The notes beneath the pieces were generated by a model, which saw nothing but the letters and a program-made list of their open reading frames with translations, was not told the DNA's origin and did no database searches. The translations under genes and the position numbers were made by a program. A stretch of DNA of 64,000 nucleotides, from the NCBI RefSeq assembly GCF_002575655.3, contig NC_053041.3, forward strand, positions 119,938,318 through 120,002,317, in the 5' to 3' direction. The stretch is from Aegilops tauschii subsp. strangulata (taxonomy: Eukaryota > Streptophyta > Magnoliopsida > Poales > Poaceae). Shown here one piece after another: positions 1 to 9,751 of this stretch; the first letter of the stretch is position 1; every line of letters begins with the position of its first letter.

Positions 1-430
1 GCTCTAAGTTGCAATGTTTATATTTCTCATATCATGCATATGGTGTCTTGCATTGCTTAGTTTAGACATCATATGCACAATATTGAATTCCATCTGCTTA
101 GTTTAGAGATCATACATGCGAGTGCCAGCTGCTTAGTATATGAATCAATTATGTCAATTATATCATGCCATCCTGTATACTTAGACAACATTTATGTGAA
201 TTATTTCATCCCAACCTATTTTAGAAAGACATCATATAGTTTTGTCATGTCATCCTGTTTAGATACTCATCATATGTTGAATTATGCCATTATATCCTGT
301 TAAGTTATCCATTACATATCTGAAACTGTGTCATGCTATCCTGTTTAGTTAGGTAGCATATATGTGAAATTTTGTCATGATGTCGTGTTTGGTTAGACAA
401 CATATATGTGAATTACCACATCTGTCTATC
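1..430. repeat. Degenerate ~45-50 bp tandem repeat inside the CACTA element
   Basis: Imperfect copies of a unit containing CATATATGTGAA, then a TGTCATG/ATCCTGTTTAG core and TTAGACAACAT recur across the stretch; the two clearest copies, near 353 and 398, are about 45 bp apart. It lies upstream of the coding remnant and is probably intron or intergenic DNA of the element. No ORF here looks real. Confidence 0.55.
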
Positions 431-435
431 ATACA

Positions 436-946
436 ATGTCTGTACGTTCAATTTCTTTTCTTGTTCATCATCCATTTGAATTGGAGGGGGTGATGGCAGT
501 ATCTAAGGGAGCAAAAACCCGTTCTTCACAAAAGACAGTGCTACCCGTCGATGCAGATAGAACCATGGTTGTACTGGCCCACAAACTAGCCCCACCACAC
601 ATAATCGAGACTCTTCAAGATTGCACATTTACACCGTTGGGCAGAGAACCAGCTACAACCAATCTAACCCCAACCCCAGCGGATAGTAACCCACTTCTAG
701 TTGACAAAGCACCATGTCCACCACAAAGTACCCCCACACGAGCAGTTTGTAAAGCAACTGCAGTGCCCAAAGCACGAAGACCACCACAGCGAACCCAAAC
801 TCCAAGTTTAAAGCAGAAGAGCAACTGTTCTCAGGTCAGATTTCGTAGCTATGGTGCATACTCCTTTGCTGTTGCATCACTGTATTTACTCATACAAACT
901 ACTTTTGAATTTGAAGGATCCAATTGAAACTCCAATGGCGCAACAG
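436..946 (+). pseudogene. CACTA-borne accessory protein, internal exon(s), decayed
   Basis: An open frame rich in Pro, Thr, Ser and Lys runs from 436 to 927 without recognisable catalytic motifs. A candidate donor (CAACAG then GTATGT) sits at 946/947 but in a different frame from the ORF. Either a small intron (about 833-911, CAG/GTCAGA to TTTGAAG) or a frameshift therefore separates the two parts. Together with the coiled-coil exon downstream it probably encodes the non-transposase protein of the element, which in CACTA families often has low-complexity and coiled-coil parts. This is a remnant; function is inferred from position only. Confidence 0.4.
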
Positions 947-1339
947 GTATGTTTTAAACCTATTTCTTTAACTGGATTGATATTCTAACTTTTTGCTCTA
1001 TGTTGATTTTAGTTTCAGTTGTATAAACAGTTATGTTCTCATGTGATGCACATTACAAGTGTTGCCAATGTTGTGTAGTTTCTCACACTTATATTCTGTC
1101 TATGCTGCTGTGTCTTAAAAATATATGAGTTGAACTGTGTCTCTATCTTAATTTGGCAACATAAACTAGAATGATATGGACAATACAGTGACCATAGTAC
1201 ATAGATATATGTTTGTTTCATGCTGTTATCCTGTCCACCTTACTACTGAACCGGTTTACCAAAATGAGTTTGGTATACTACATGCTAAACCTGTGATGTG
1301 TCTGCTTGTTTCTCTTGTTGTATGCGAACAAAATATTGG

Positions 1340-1757
1340 AGAAGAGCACCCCACTATTCAATGGTAGAGAAAGTAATGCAGATAAGGTTCAAGATAGTGA
1401 GACAACCCTGTTGGTCTCCAAGAAAGGTGATAAAATGATCTTGTAGACAGTGAGAAAACCCCACAGTCCTGCATTGATGTAGTGTTCGAGTTACTGGCCA
1501 GTACCGCTGGCACAAGCTCTTCGACCTCGCTGCCTAAATCACTTCGGCTTCTTCAGTCTCAGCTACAAGCTGAAAGGCATCGGTCAGCTATGTTGCGGCA
1601 AGAAGCCGAAGGACTGAGGAAGTCCCTGCAGAATTCAGATGCATACTTTCTTGTGCAACAGCAAGCGCTGGAGGATTTAAGCGCCAAACAAGAGAAAGTT
1701 AATAAGCTTGCTAAGCATCTTGCCAGCATTATGGGTATCCAGGATATTGTTTCTTGA
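1340..1757 (+). pseudogene. CACTA-borne accessory protein, C-terminal coiled-coil exon
   Basis: The clean frame 1482-1757 encodes about 91 residues that are highly helical, with heptad-like spacing of Leu (LLQSQLQAERHRSAMLRQEA and onward). It ends in a stop at 1755-1757, just before the noncoding subterminal tail. Upstream, 1340-1440 reads as the same exon in another frame, with a break near 1430 (GATAAAATGATCTTGTAG), so the exon carries a frameshift. A coiled coil suggests self-association, as in TNPA-like proteins that bind element ends; this is inference from architecture, with no domain recognised. Confidence 0.5.
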
Positions 1758-2030
1758 GCTCTTCTAAAGTGGTTTCAGTTCTGGACTTGTTTTGGTGCAG
1801 CGTTTATTTGCACTGGTCGCCAACTTTGACAACCAGTGTATATGATATGCTGCTTTGTTCCCTATATTTGTACTGGTAGCGAACTTTGATACCCAGTGGA
1901 TGTAATATGTGTAATAAGCGTGATAGCCTAGCGTAAGTTGCTTGCTTATTTATTTCCTTGTTGTATTGTTTATTTGTTTGCTTGTAGTCAGTGCAGTTCT
2001 TTTTCCGCGGTAACCTATTTTTCAAAACTA
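1758..2030. other. Noncoding 3' flank of the CACTA accessory gene
   Basis: There is no coding signal. Two imperfect copies of a TTTGTACTGGTMGCNAACTTTGA-like phrase occur around 1808 and 1867, so a short duplication of about 60 bp is present. Confidence 0.4.
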
Positions 2031-3000
2031 GGCCACAATAACCATGGGCTACATATTTACTGTAGTTAACATGGGCTACGGGCCGTAGAAACAATGGACC
2101 TTCTAAGGGCCGTAGAAACAATGGGCCTTCTACGGGCCGTAGCATCAATGGGCCTTCTACGGGCCGTATGATCGATCGGCCAAACATGGGCCAACAACGG
2201 ACCGCATTATGGGCCTTGAACGGGCTATAGTTGGAAACAACCGTTCATGGGCCGACCATAACGGGCCGTCGTTAATCGGCCGTATTTGATGATGCTATGA
2301 AAACGGCCTAATGGGTTAACGGGCCACAAACGGGCCGACTGTAACCACGGGCTGAATTTGGTCCACAATCAAAAAAGGTCAGTAACAGGCCGTAAGTAAC
2401 CGAATGCTGGAAATGAGCCCAAGAATAAATGGGCCCTGAGAAGGCCGAAAGATAAGATGGGCTTGAAAGTGATATACTGTTCATTACGGGCCAGTTTCAC
2501 CACGGGCCGTTAATGGGCCAAGAGTTACAAAGTGCCTCATATGGGCCGAAAGATGTCATGGGTCATACATGGGTCGGAAGTTACAACGGGCTGAAATCAT
2601 ATTGGACGCCCAGATGAAGCTACTGGGCTTAATTCCGATAGGCTGTAACGGGCTGTGAGTTAGCGGGTCGGGCTATATACAACAGGTCGTCAACAGGCTT
2701 TCCGTGGGCCGGCACGTTACCTTTTGACCAAGTCAAACGGGCCGACCTTTTCACCGGAATGGGCCTCTATTGAGCCGTGCCACGTGTCGACGTATCATAG
2801 GCGCCTCCTGTCCAATGAATGGATGACATCTGTCCCAACGGTGAGCCAACACTTGTTTCCTCCGGCCAATGATAATTTTACACGTGGAAAATCCTCATTG
2901 GTCCGGGCTGTTAGCGGGTTATCGGATCCAAAACCGGACCCGATAACTTAACGGCGACCCATTACGGTGGATGCCACGTGTCGGTCACCCTTGACGAACG
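2030..3000. repeat. CACTA subterminal repeat field (GGGCC-type motifs)
   Basis: Dozens of short motifs of the form GGGCCGTA, GGGCCGA, ATGGGCC and their complements recur in both orientations, often 15-40 bp apart. Dense short direct and inverted motifs within about 1 kb of the end are the classic CACTA subterminal region where element proteins bind. The minus-strand ORF at 1804-2187 with repeated RPVEGPL-type peptides is a translation artefact of this array. Confidence 0.7.
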
Positions 3001-3186
3001 CACTTCCATGATGCGACATTTATCGTCATGGAAGTGGACACTTCCGTGATGATAATTTTGGTAATGTCATGGAACACTTTTAGGACAGCACAGGTATGAC
3101 TATCTTGATTCTGTCATAAAATCGTCATAGATGTATATGCATGACAGAAAACGTGACCTACTGTGACAAACACGTATCATCACGAA

Positions 3187-3209
3187 AATGTATTTTTTTT
3201 GTAGTGACT
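3187..3209. repeat. CACTA right terminus and presumed TSD
   Basis: The terminus reads ...TGTATTTTTTTTGTAGTG, ending at 3206. ACT (3207-3209) follows and would be the 3-bp TSD. The mate is off-window. Confidence 0.65.
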
Positions 3210-3970
3210 TGACTACCAGTAGTCTCCACATGAACATTTACCGTCCTTAAACTTGTATCTCTCATGATTATTTCCCTCCCTATCCCTAGAACTATTAGCT
3301 TTTTTGCACTGAGACATTACAGAGTCTTCCTTATCTGAATTGTTGTGCTATGCAAATGAGCCCATATGCAACCGCACGATTCTCACTATGGGTATTGAGC
3401 AACTACCCATTCCAGGACACAGTGTCCTTGCCCGGCCTCCAATCAAACACCGCCAGTACATGTCAAAGATCGTCGTGGAGACATTCATGAGTTCATCAAC
3501 GCCGCCACAGAGCAATCATGAGTTCATCGACGCCACCAATGAGCGCCTGGGCATCAGCGCAGGCAGGAAGCATGGACACGAGTATACCGGAGTAAAGGCA
3601 TACTGTAGAAGAAAGAATAAGTTACACGTATGGCTGCATTTCTTCCTCATAAAAAAAGCCTTGATGTTTCTTGTCGGAGAGAAAAGGCCGGTGTGGCGTT
3701 GAAGCGTCACTTAATTGATCAAGTTTTTCTGGTCTGATCCGAAGTGTTGCATTCCTGGTGTCTCTTATTCTCAAGCCTCCGCCTTTCTATCTTTTTTCTT
3801 TTCCTTGCATTTTGGCTAATAAAGGGTGTGGTGCAAGTCAATGACTCGTGAAGCATGAAGAGAACCGTTTACCCTGACTTTATGAGATGCTTTCTACAGA
3901 ACGGTAACCAATGCTCCCTCCCTCCCCCCTCCCCACCCCCACCCCCCACACCAGAAAAATAAAAATAAAC
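3210..3970 (-). pseudogene. PPR-DYW pseudogene remnant A (tail joined to head)
   Basis: Read on the minus strand, about 3340-3420 encodes a short piece resembling the end of a DYW-class PPR protein (LLNTHSE...AYGLI). 3530-3600 matches part of the N-terminal half seen in copy B (5250-5320), and 3600-3960 matches the DNA upstream of copy B's start. 3214-3410 aligns with 4125-4400. The copy has lost its whole middle, leaving head and tail adjacent. PPR proteins bind organellar RNA, and the DYW class is tied to C-to-U editing; nothing here can be functional. The CACTA element ends immediately to the left. Confidence 0.6.
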
Positions 3971-4249
3971 GTAACCAATGCTTTACCTATGGAGTGCAAG
4001 GGTACTAACATACAATTAGTTATTTCACCTGATAGTGTGATATTCAAATCTTATAGTATGTATATTAGTTGTGTGAAGTTGTATCATCTCAAAATCCATA
4101 TTCGGACTGCTTTCAACACTTCACTATCAGTAGTCACCACATGAACATTTTTCGTCCTTTAAATGGTGAAATCATTGAATAACTCTCATGATTACTTCCC
4201 ATCCTGTCACTTGAGATTGTTAGCTGGGTTGCAATGCATTGTGATAGTC
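3971..4249. other. AT-rich spacer between PPR remnants A and B
   Basis: No gene is seen. The right part (4125 onward) is the copy-B counterpart of 3214 onward, so this is shared 3' flank of the duplicated PPR unit. Confidence 0.4.
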
Positions 4250-5747
4250 GTTACAGACTCGAAGGTTCTTCCATATCTGAATTATTGTACCAGGAGCTGT
4301 GCAAATGAAGGTTCTTCCTTATGTGAATTGTTGTACAAGCGGCTGTGCGAATGAGCCGATATTCGACCGCAAGATTCTTACGTGAATATTGAGTAACTGC
4401 GACTTGACATCATCTTCTACATCATGTATCAAGTCAGTGTCTTGCACATATCACACTTTAATTTCCTCTATAGCGTTGCAAACCTTGCATAAATATCCTT
4501 TGTCTGCTAGTGATTTGTGGTTCATGAATAGGCATGGACATAGGGGGCATTTCTTGAGCTGCACAATACTCCATCCAGGAGTCTTTTAGAGGCATTTCTT
4601 CTCCATAGCAGTTCTCATCCTTCCAACATCCTTCCACATTAAAGCATCTTCATAAAGGTTAGCTAGGAGGTCATGATACACACCCTCTTCTTAACCCTAG
4701 CTCAAAGACCCTCTCTGTTGATTCTTCTGGCAATTCTAGATTCATGTGCAACTTGCAATTGCCTAAGATTGCACCATAAACACTAATGTCGGGATTTATA
4801 GGCATCTTGCCTGCTATGGGTCTAGAATGTCTGCACCGGCGGGAATGAAACTGACCAGAGTAAACGAATCAGGTTTCATATTTGCAAGCTGCATACTGAA
4901 GAAGAGCCTCCTCGCATCATCTGACCTTCCATCCCGCGTGAAGCTGAGAATACGGCATGAGATCCGTGACTTGTAACCCAACTCATCAAATACCTGGCAA
5001 CCAGCAGCAAGGTCGGTCCTCTTGCACTTGGGAGTACATGGTGATCTCCGCGTTCATCACTGGCACATTTGACTCCAGTCCAATCCTCACAAATAGCTCC
5101 CTGATCAAGATACACAAGCTCGCCACAAGCATGCAATGCTGCCATTACAGACACATCAGTCACATCCATGCCCTTCCCCACCATCGCCTTGAAATGTGCC
5201 AGAGCCTCAGTGGTGCCGACAGCAAAAGTGTGCACCTCACGGCAGACCCCAAGTTCCTGGGCGTCAGCGCAGCCGATCAGCATGGACACGAGCATGACGG
5301 AGTCAGGCCGCTCCCCGTTCTGAACCACCAACGCCATGACTGCAATAGTGATCCCATTCCTCACGTACTGCACAACGAGCGCGTTCCAGGCAACGTGGTC
5401 TGGGACAGGCATATTGTCGAACACCATGCGCGCGTCGCGGGGCTGGCGGCACTTGGCGTACGTGCTCGCCATCGCCGTGAGCACCTCCGCGGGTTTCTGC
5501 GCCGCGAGCTGAGCGTGGACAGCGTGGCCCATGGCGAGACCCCGCGCGTAGATCAAAGTTTGAGAAGCGAGGTGAATGTGCGGAGGACGGGGCTGGAGAC
5601 GGGCGTGGAGGAAGAAGACATGGAAGCGAATGCGGCGATCGTTCCCTGCAGATCAGAGCGCGCGGCCGTGGACCTCAAGCACATGTGGTGGTCGAAGCCG
5701 GCCTGCCCGCCGCTGGGAGGGGACGGCGACGAGGCCGAGAATAACAT
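4250..5747 (-). pseudogene. PPR-DYW pseudogene B (longest copy)
   Basis: Read right to left: a start-like region (5747-5553) ends in LLKL followed by a stop. A few-base indel near 5548 shifts the frame into ARGLAMGHAVHAQLAAQ and then a PPR helix (MASTYAKCRQPRDARMVFDN) to 4876. A block between VHTFAVGT and TEALAHFK has been lost compared with ordinary PPR spacing. Beyond that, frames break repeatedly, but the E-motif (MRTAMEKKCL, stop, KTPGWSIVQL) is readable at about 4560-4620 and an HDVEDDVKSQLL segment near 4400. This is a plant-specific PLS/DYW-type PPR gene killed by indels and stops. The same middle deletion appears in copy C, so B and C descend from an already damaged ancestor. The identification rests on motif order, not a search. 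Confidence 0.7.
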
Positions 5748-6420
5748 ATTTTTCCCCTTTTTCTCGAGTTATTATCGCGTCATATTTTTTGTCGGGAGGG
5801 GGTAGCCAGAAACATGCAATGTGTCTACGACTACTCCTTGCACCGTTGCACGTATCTCAATGTGATCACCGGCGGAGCTAGAATCATAGTCCTGGGCGGG
5901 CCAAGCTAAAGGCTGCCAAAAAATTCTTGCGAACTTTGCCTAGATTTACCCTTAGGCCTACTCTTTTTCGGCCCTCTTTTTGCAGCAAAGTTGGGCGGGC
6001 CAGGGCCTGGTTTTGCTTGCACGTAGCTCCACCACTACATGTGATACTTCTCTAGCTCGTGAGCAAAGAATGGTGCGACGTTGAAGCATTGTTTGATCCA
6101 AAGTGTTTCATTCCTGGTGTCTCCTTGTCTCAAGCTAAGCAAGCCTCTTTTTTTTGTATTTCTTCTTTCTTGCATTGTTTGCTATTATAAAGGGTAGGAC
6201 AAAATTTGTTATGTGGTGATGAAACTGAATGACTCGTGTAGCTTGAAGAGAACCACTCACCATGATGGTTGCTTATATATACACATCTTAAAACTGCTTG
6301 TATAAGTTGCAAGTCATGTAAGAAGTGGTTGGTGAAACTATTTATCACTGGTCGATTTTGTGGGGTGATTTTTAAGGAATGTAACCAATGATTTATATAT
6401 GGAGGGCAAGGTACGCCTTT
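5748..6420 (-). other. Duplicated 5' flank of the PPR unit (copy B)
   Basis: Noncoding. It shares phrases such as CATTCCTGGTGTCTCC, TTTCTTCTTTCTTGCATTG and GACTCGTGTAGCWTGAAGAG, in the same order, with 3720-3900, 17480-17630 and 24040-24190. It is the upstream region carried along with each PPR copy. An insertion-like segment, 5870-6045, is unique to this copy. Confidence 0.6.
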
Positions 6421-6469
6421 TCTTTTTCCATACTCCAGACTTAGGCTTGTCACCAACTCACCTAGTTCT

Positions 6470-7300
6470 CTCTTGGTTAACTGTACTTTGGCAAGCGCCC
6501 CGGTGCAGGAGCTTGCACTATAGCTGGCATGAAGGCGCCTTGTGGGCAGAGCTTGAGAAGGGAGGTGAAGGTGTGGAGAAAGACATGCTAGCGAGCACTC
6601 CTAACAGGTGATATGTCAGTCACATCCACGCCCTCCCCCACCATCGTCTTGAACTATGCCAGAGCCTCAGTGGTGCTGACAGCAAAAGTGTGCACCTCAT
6701 GACAGATCCCAAGCTCATGTGCGTCAGCGCAGCCGGCCAGCACGGACACGAGCATGACGGAGTCACACCACACCCCGTCGTCATCCTGCATCTGAACCAC
6801 CATTACCATGGCCGCCCCAGTGAGTCAGTTCCTCACGAACTGCACAACGAGCACGTTCCAAGCAACGCGGTCTCGGACAGGCATATTGTCAAATACCATG
6901 TGCGCGTCACCGGGCCGGCGGCACTTAGTGTACGTGCTCGCGAGAAATAAGCATCTCTGGTTTTTTCGGGACAAAATTGCAATGAGGAAGAAACACTCCA
7001 GAGATCAGCAATCGTCAAGTTGTTGTACATCTTTTCAACATGAATATCACTGTTGCCGCCTACCTGATTTCACATGATTTTTTGATGGTTTCGGGAGAGT
7101 AGCAAACAATGTCTCATCGAAGCAACACGCGTTGTGGTACAACTTCCTTGGTGTATTGAAGTGTCCCATTCCCGTTGTCTTCCATAATAGTACAAAAGGG
7201 GTACCTCGCAACGACAAAACACCAACATAATATTTGAGCCAGCCCCAAACTTTTCACCAAAAAGACAACCATCCCGGAATCTGACTAACTATACACCAAG
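6470..7300 (-). pseudogene. PPR-DYW pseudogene remnant C plus shared 3' block
   Basis: About 6545-6600 matches the N-terminal LLKL region of copy B, and 6610-6950 matches 5150-5470 of copy B, including the same internal deletion (EALA...F joined directly to the VHTFAV segment). Open frames are short and broken. From about 6965 to 7292 the sequence is a diverged duplicate of 46073-46398 beside remnant F; landmarks are TTGTTGTACATCTTTTCAAC and GGTACCTCGCAACGACAAAA. C and F are therefore copies of one larger unit now about 39 kb apart. Confidence 0.6.
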
Positions 7301-8092
7301 GTCCTCGAGGCTCATATTTCTCCACAACTCCGAGATGGAGTTGAACTACGCCTTTGTTTACCAACGAGTTGAACTACACATATCCTTAGTGTGTTTGCCA
7401 TCTCGCTGAGGTGACGATGCTTCAACAACCTAACCATAAACACTTAGGGACTACAAACATGCCTAAGTAGAAATGCAGGCCCGCATGATTACCTAATGCC
7501 AATGTGACCAGTCAACGGCAGCTAATGATGTTCAGGAACGGAAATGCCCAAGTGGAACTGGGCAGTATGATTGGTTTCCTTTTTTTAAGAATAGTATGAT
7601 TGGTTTCCTACAAGGAAACTAAGTGACATGAAGACTGGGGGAGCGGTAATCAGATACTTTCGCAACATATAAGTAATTATATTAGTCACAATTACCTTGT
7701 AAAGACTTGCTTTGTTTTGCATAAATTGGAAACATTTTTGTACGATGAACGCATACAAAACTCATGTTGACCGTGGCAGGAGATGCAGGGAGGGTGTAGA
7801 TAGTACTTTGAGCTATAATAGAAATTTTCAAGTACTCTCTCAAACAATTATCTCATACTTCATCGCCCAAAGATATATTCTCAAGAAATAATAAATAATT
7901 ACTAGACTTTCCAAATTTAGCAACTTAGCAACATTTTTTCTATAGTGTTGCCAATAGCCGACTAGTACCAAGTACCAACACATGTGGATACTATGTCATT
8001 TACCGCATGCACATTTTGTTAGATAACACAAACCTGGTGAAATATAAGTTAATCTCAATATTAAGCTCAATTTTGTCTTTAACGTTGTCAAG

Positions 8093-8096
<4 letters not shown>
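7301..8096. other. Unassigned noncoding DNA
   Basis: I see no gene or element ends. A 17-bp phrase (AGTATGATTGGTTTCCT) is repeated at about 7566 and 7594, a small local duplication. Confidence 0.4.

Positions 8097-8168
<72 letters not shown>
8097..8168. repeat. (TA)n microsatellite, ~72 bp
   Basis: This is an uninterrupted TA dinucleotide run. It abuts the Mutator-like element; its last nine bases (ATATATATA) match the nine bases after the element's right end. The long ORFs across it on both strands (YIYIYI repeats) are artefacts. Confidence 0.95.
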
Positions 8169-8170
<2 letters not shown>

Positions 8171-8216
8171 CAGCATATCTCGTGAATCCGAGCTTATTGT
8201 GTATCCATGTATCCCT
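8169..8216. repeat. MULE left terminal inverted repeat
   Basis: 48 bp, beginning GGCAGCATATCTCGTGAATC. It pairs with 12766-12813 with about six mismatches or small shifts. Confidence 0.85.
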
Positions 8217-9751
8217 GTGATCTCAGCCATTAACATTAAATCATGCGCCTCCCGTGCAGCAACAGGAACATTTACAATTAGCCGCCCGCTTTTGGACCTA
8301 ACAACCATTTATTTTGCAGCAAACCCCCCAAAAAGTCTATCCTCCACGATCCTCAACCGAGGTCCCCAAGTCGTTTCGTGCTGCCCCAAATCCTCTGATC
8401 CTCTGCTGCCAAATCCCGCACGCCGTCGCTCCAAAACCTAAATCCCAACCCAAGCCCTCGTGCGATAGCAACCTTGGGCTGGACGGCTCCCATGAAGTCC
8501 GTTTGCGACGGCAACCAAGAAGGGACGACAACGGCGACCAGCGACAACAACGGAGATCCGGCGGCCGTCTCAACGACGAAGCCATGGCGAATTGATGGTT
8601 CCGTGACGGTGACGACTCGTCTCAAATGCGGCGCCAACACCCCCGGATAGCCTCCTACAACCACGACAGTCCCGATGTTGTAGCATGACGTCTGTAGGAA
8701 GAGACTGTAGCAGATGTATTAGTGCGATGCTTAATGGCATGTCATGCTTAATTGCTTTGCTTATAGCCTGTAGCCTGTAGAGATGTAGGCATGCCGAAGA
8801 TGTACTAGTGCAGTGCTTGTATCCTATATGAAGTCAGTTTGCTTATATCCTGAAGCTGTAGGCTGGAGTAACAGATTGTACTAGTGCAATTCTTGCTCAC
8901 ATAGTCATATTAGTGAAATTCCTGTCAGTTTGCTTGGCATTTGATGATTTGAAGAAAAAAGCCTTCGCTGCTACTGTGAAAAAAAATTCGGTGACTAGTT
9001 CAGTTATGCATTGAAAAAATAGGTGACTTCATGTGGTCAAAACATGTAGTGATCAGCAACCTTTTTTGACTTAACGGAAGTGGTCTGCAACATCATTGTC
9101 CGGTTTTGAGATCAATGCCATAAGCAAAAAGTCAGTTTGAAAGGTTCCCATGAAGTGACTAGATCCATTATGTGTTGAAACTTTCTGAGTTATTGTGGTT
9201 GAAGCAAATACTGTTCAGTAAAGCTTCTGAACTACAAGAAGTGGCTTGTGATGTGTTTGTTCAGTTTTGAGATCAAACATATAAGCGACGCGACACTATG
9301 AAAAGTTTATTGAACATTTGCCCTAGGTCTTGGTTGATCAAATATATTGACAAAATTGCATTGTTTGTCCTTGTACGATGCTAGTCTGAGGAAAAATATT
9401 GGTGCAACAGCAAGCATGGTCAACATTTGAAATCCTGAACTTCAGCTTCATATTTAACCATCTAACAGATATGAAGGGGCAATAAAATTGCATGTACTGC
9501 CACTATACAGCCTCTCAAGTTACATAGAAACCAGAAATGTCATCGTGCTTCCATACTTGGTAGAAAAAGATTAAGTGGATACATATGTTCAATATTCTGT
9601 AACAATTTGACAAGCATCATAACTTGTCAGAAATCAACTAAACTTTAATTGGATATAACACAAATTCTGATCCATTATATGACTTCAGTATATCAAATTG
9701 CAAATAATATAACATAGATTAAATCATTATTTGCTTGGACAATTTTTCATA
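8217..9751. other. MULE internal noncoding region (3' side of the transposase)
   Basis: 8310-8680 is GC-rich and carries overlapping ORFs on both strands (82-144 codons), none with a recognisable domain. It could be a 5' leader for a plus-strand transcript or captured host DNA. 8690-8900 contains diverged copies of a GTAGC...TGTACTAGTGCA phrase. The remainder is AT-rich with no signal. Confidence 0.4.

Larger units (their letters stand above)
1..3206 (+). mobile_element. CACTA (En/Spm) DNA transposon, right-hand part
   Basis: The right end is read directly. The sequence ends in a T-run followed by GTAGTG at 3201-3206, the reverse complement of a CACTAC... terminus. The left end lies outside the window. 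Inside are two coding remnants (about 436-936 and 1340-1757) and a long noncoding tail filled with short GGGCCGT-type subterminal repeats, as expected of CACTA elements, whose transposase-binding sites cluster near the ends. ACT at 3207-3209 would be the 3-bp target duplication, but the left copy is not visible. The sequence just right of the end (3214 onward) is homologous to 4125 onward, so the element inserted into or beside PPR pseudogene flank. Superfamily is confident; family name is not given. Confidence 0.8.

Noticed and set aside
1804..2187. 127-codon minus-strand ORF with RPVEGPL repeats
   Set aside because: Translation of the GGGCCGT subterminal repeat array of a CACTA element; no independent coding evidence.
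5576..5881. Plus-strand ORFs opposite PPR copy B (101 and 282 codons)
   Set aside because: The minus strand shows PPR motifs; the plus-strand frames are antisense shadows.
8000..8441. ORFs on both strands across the TA run (YIYIYI tracts)
   Set aside because: Created by the (TA)n microsatellite.
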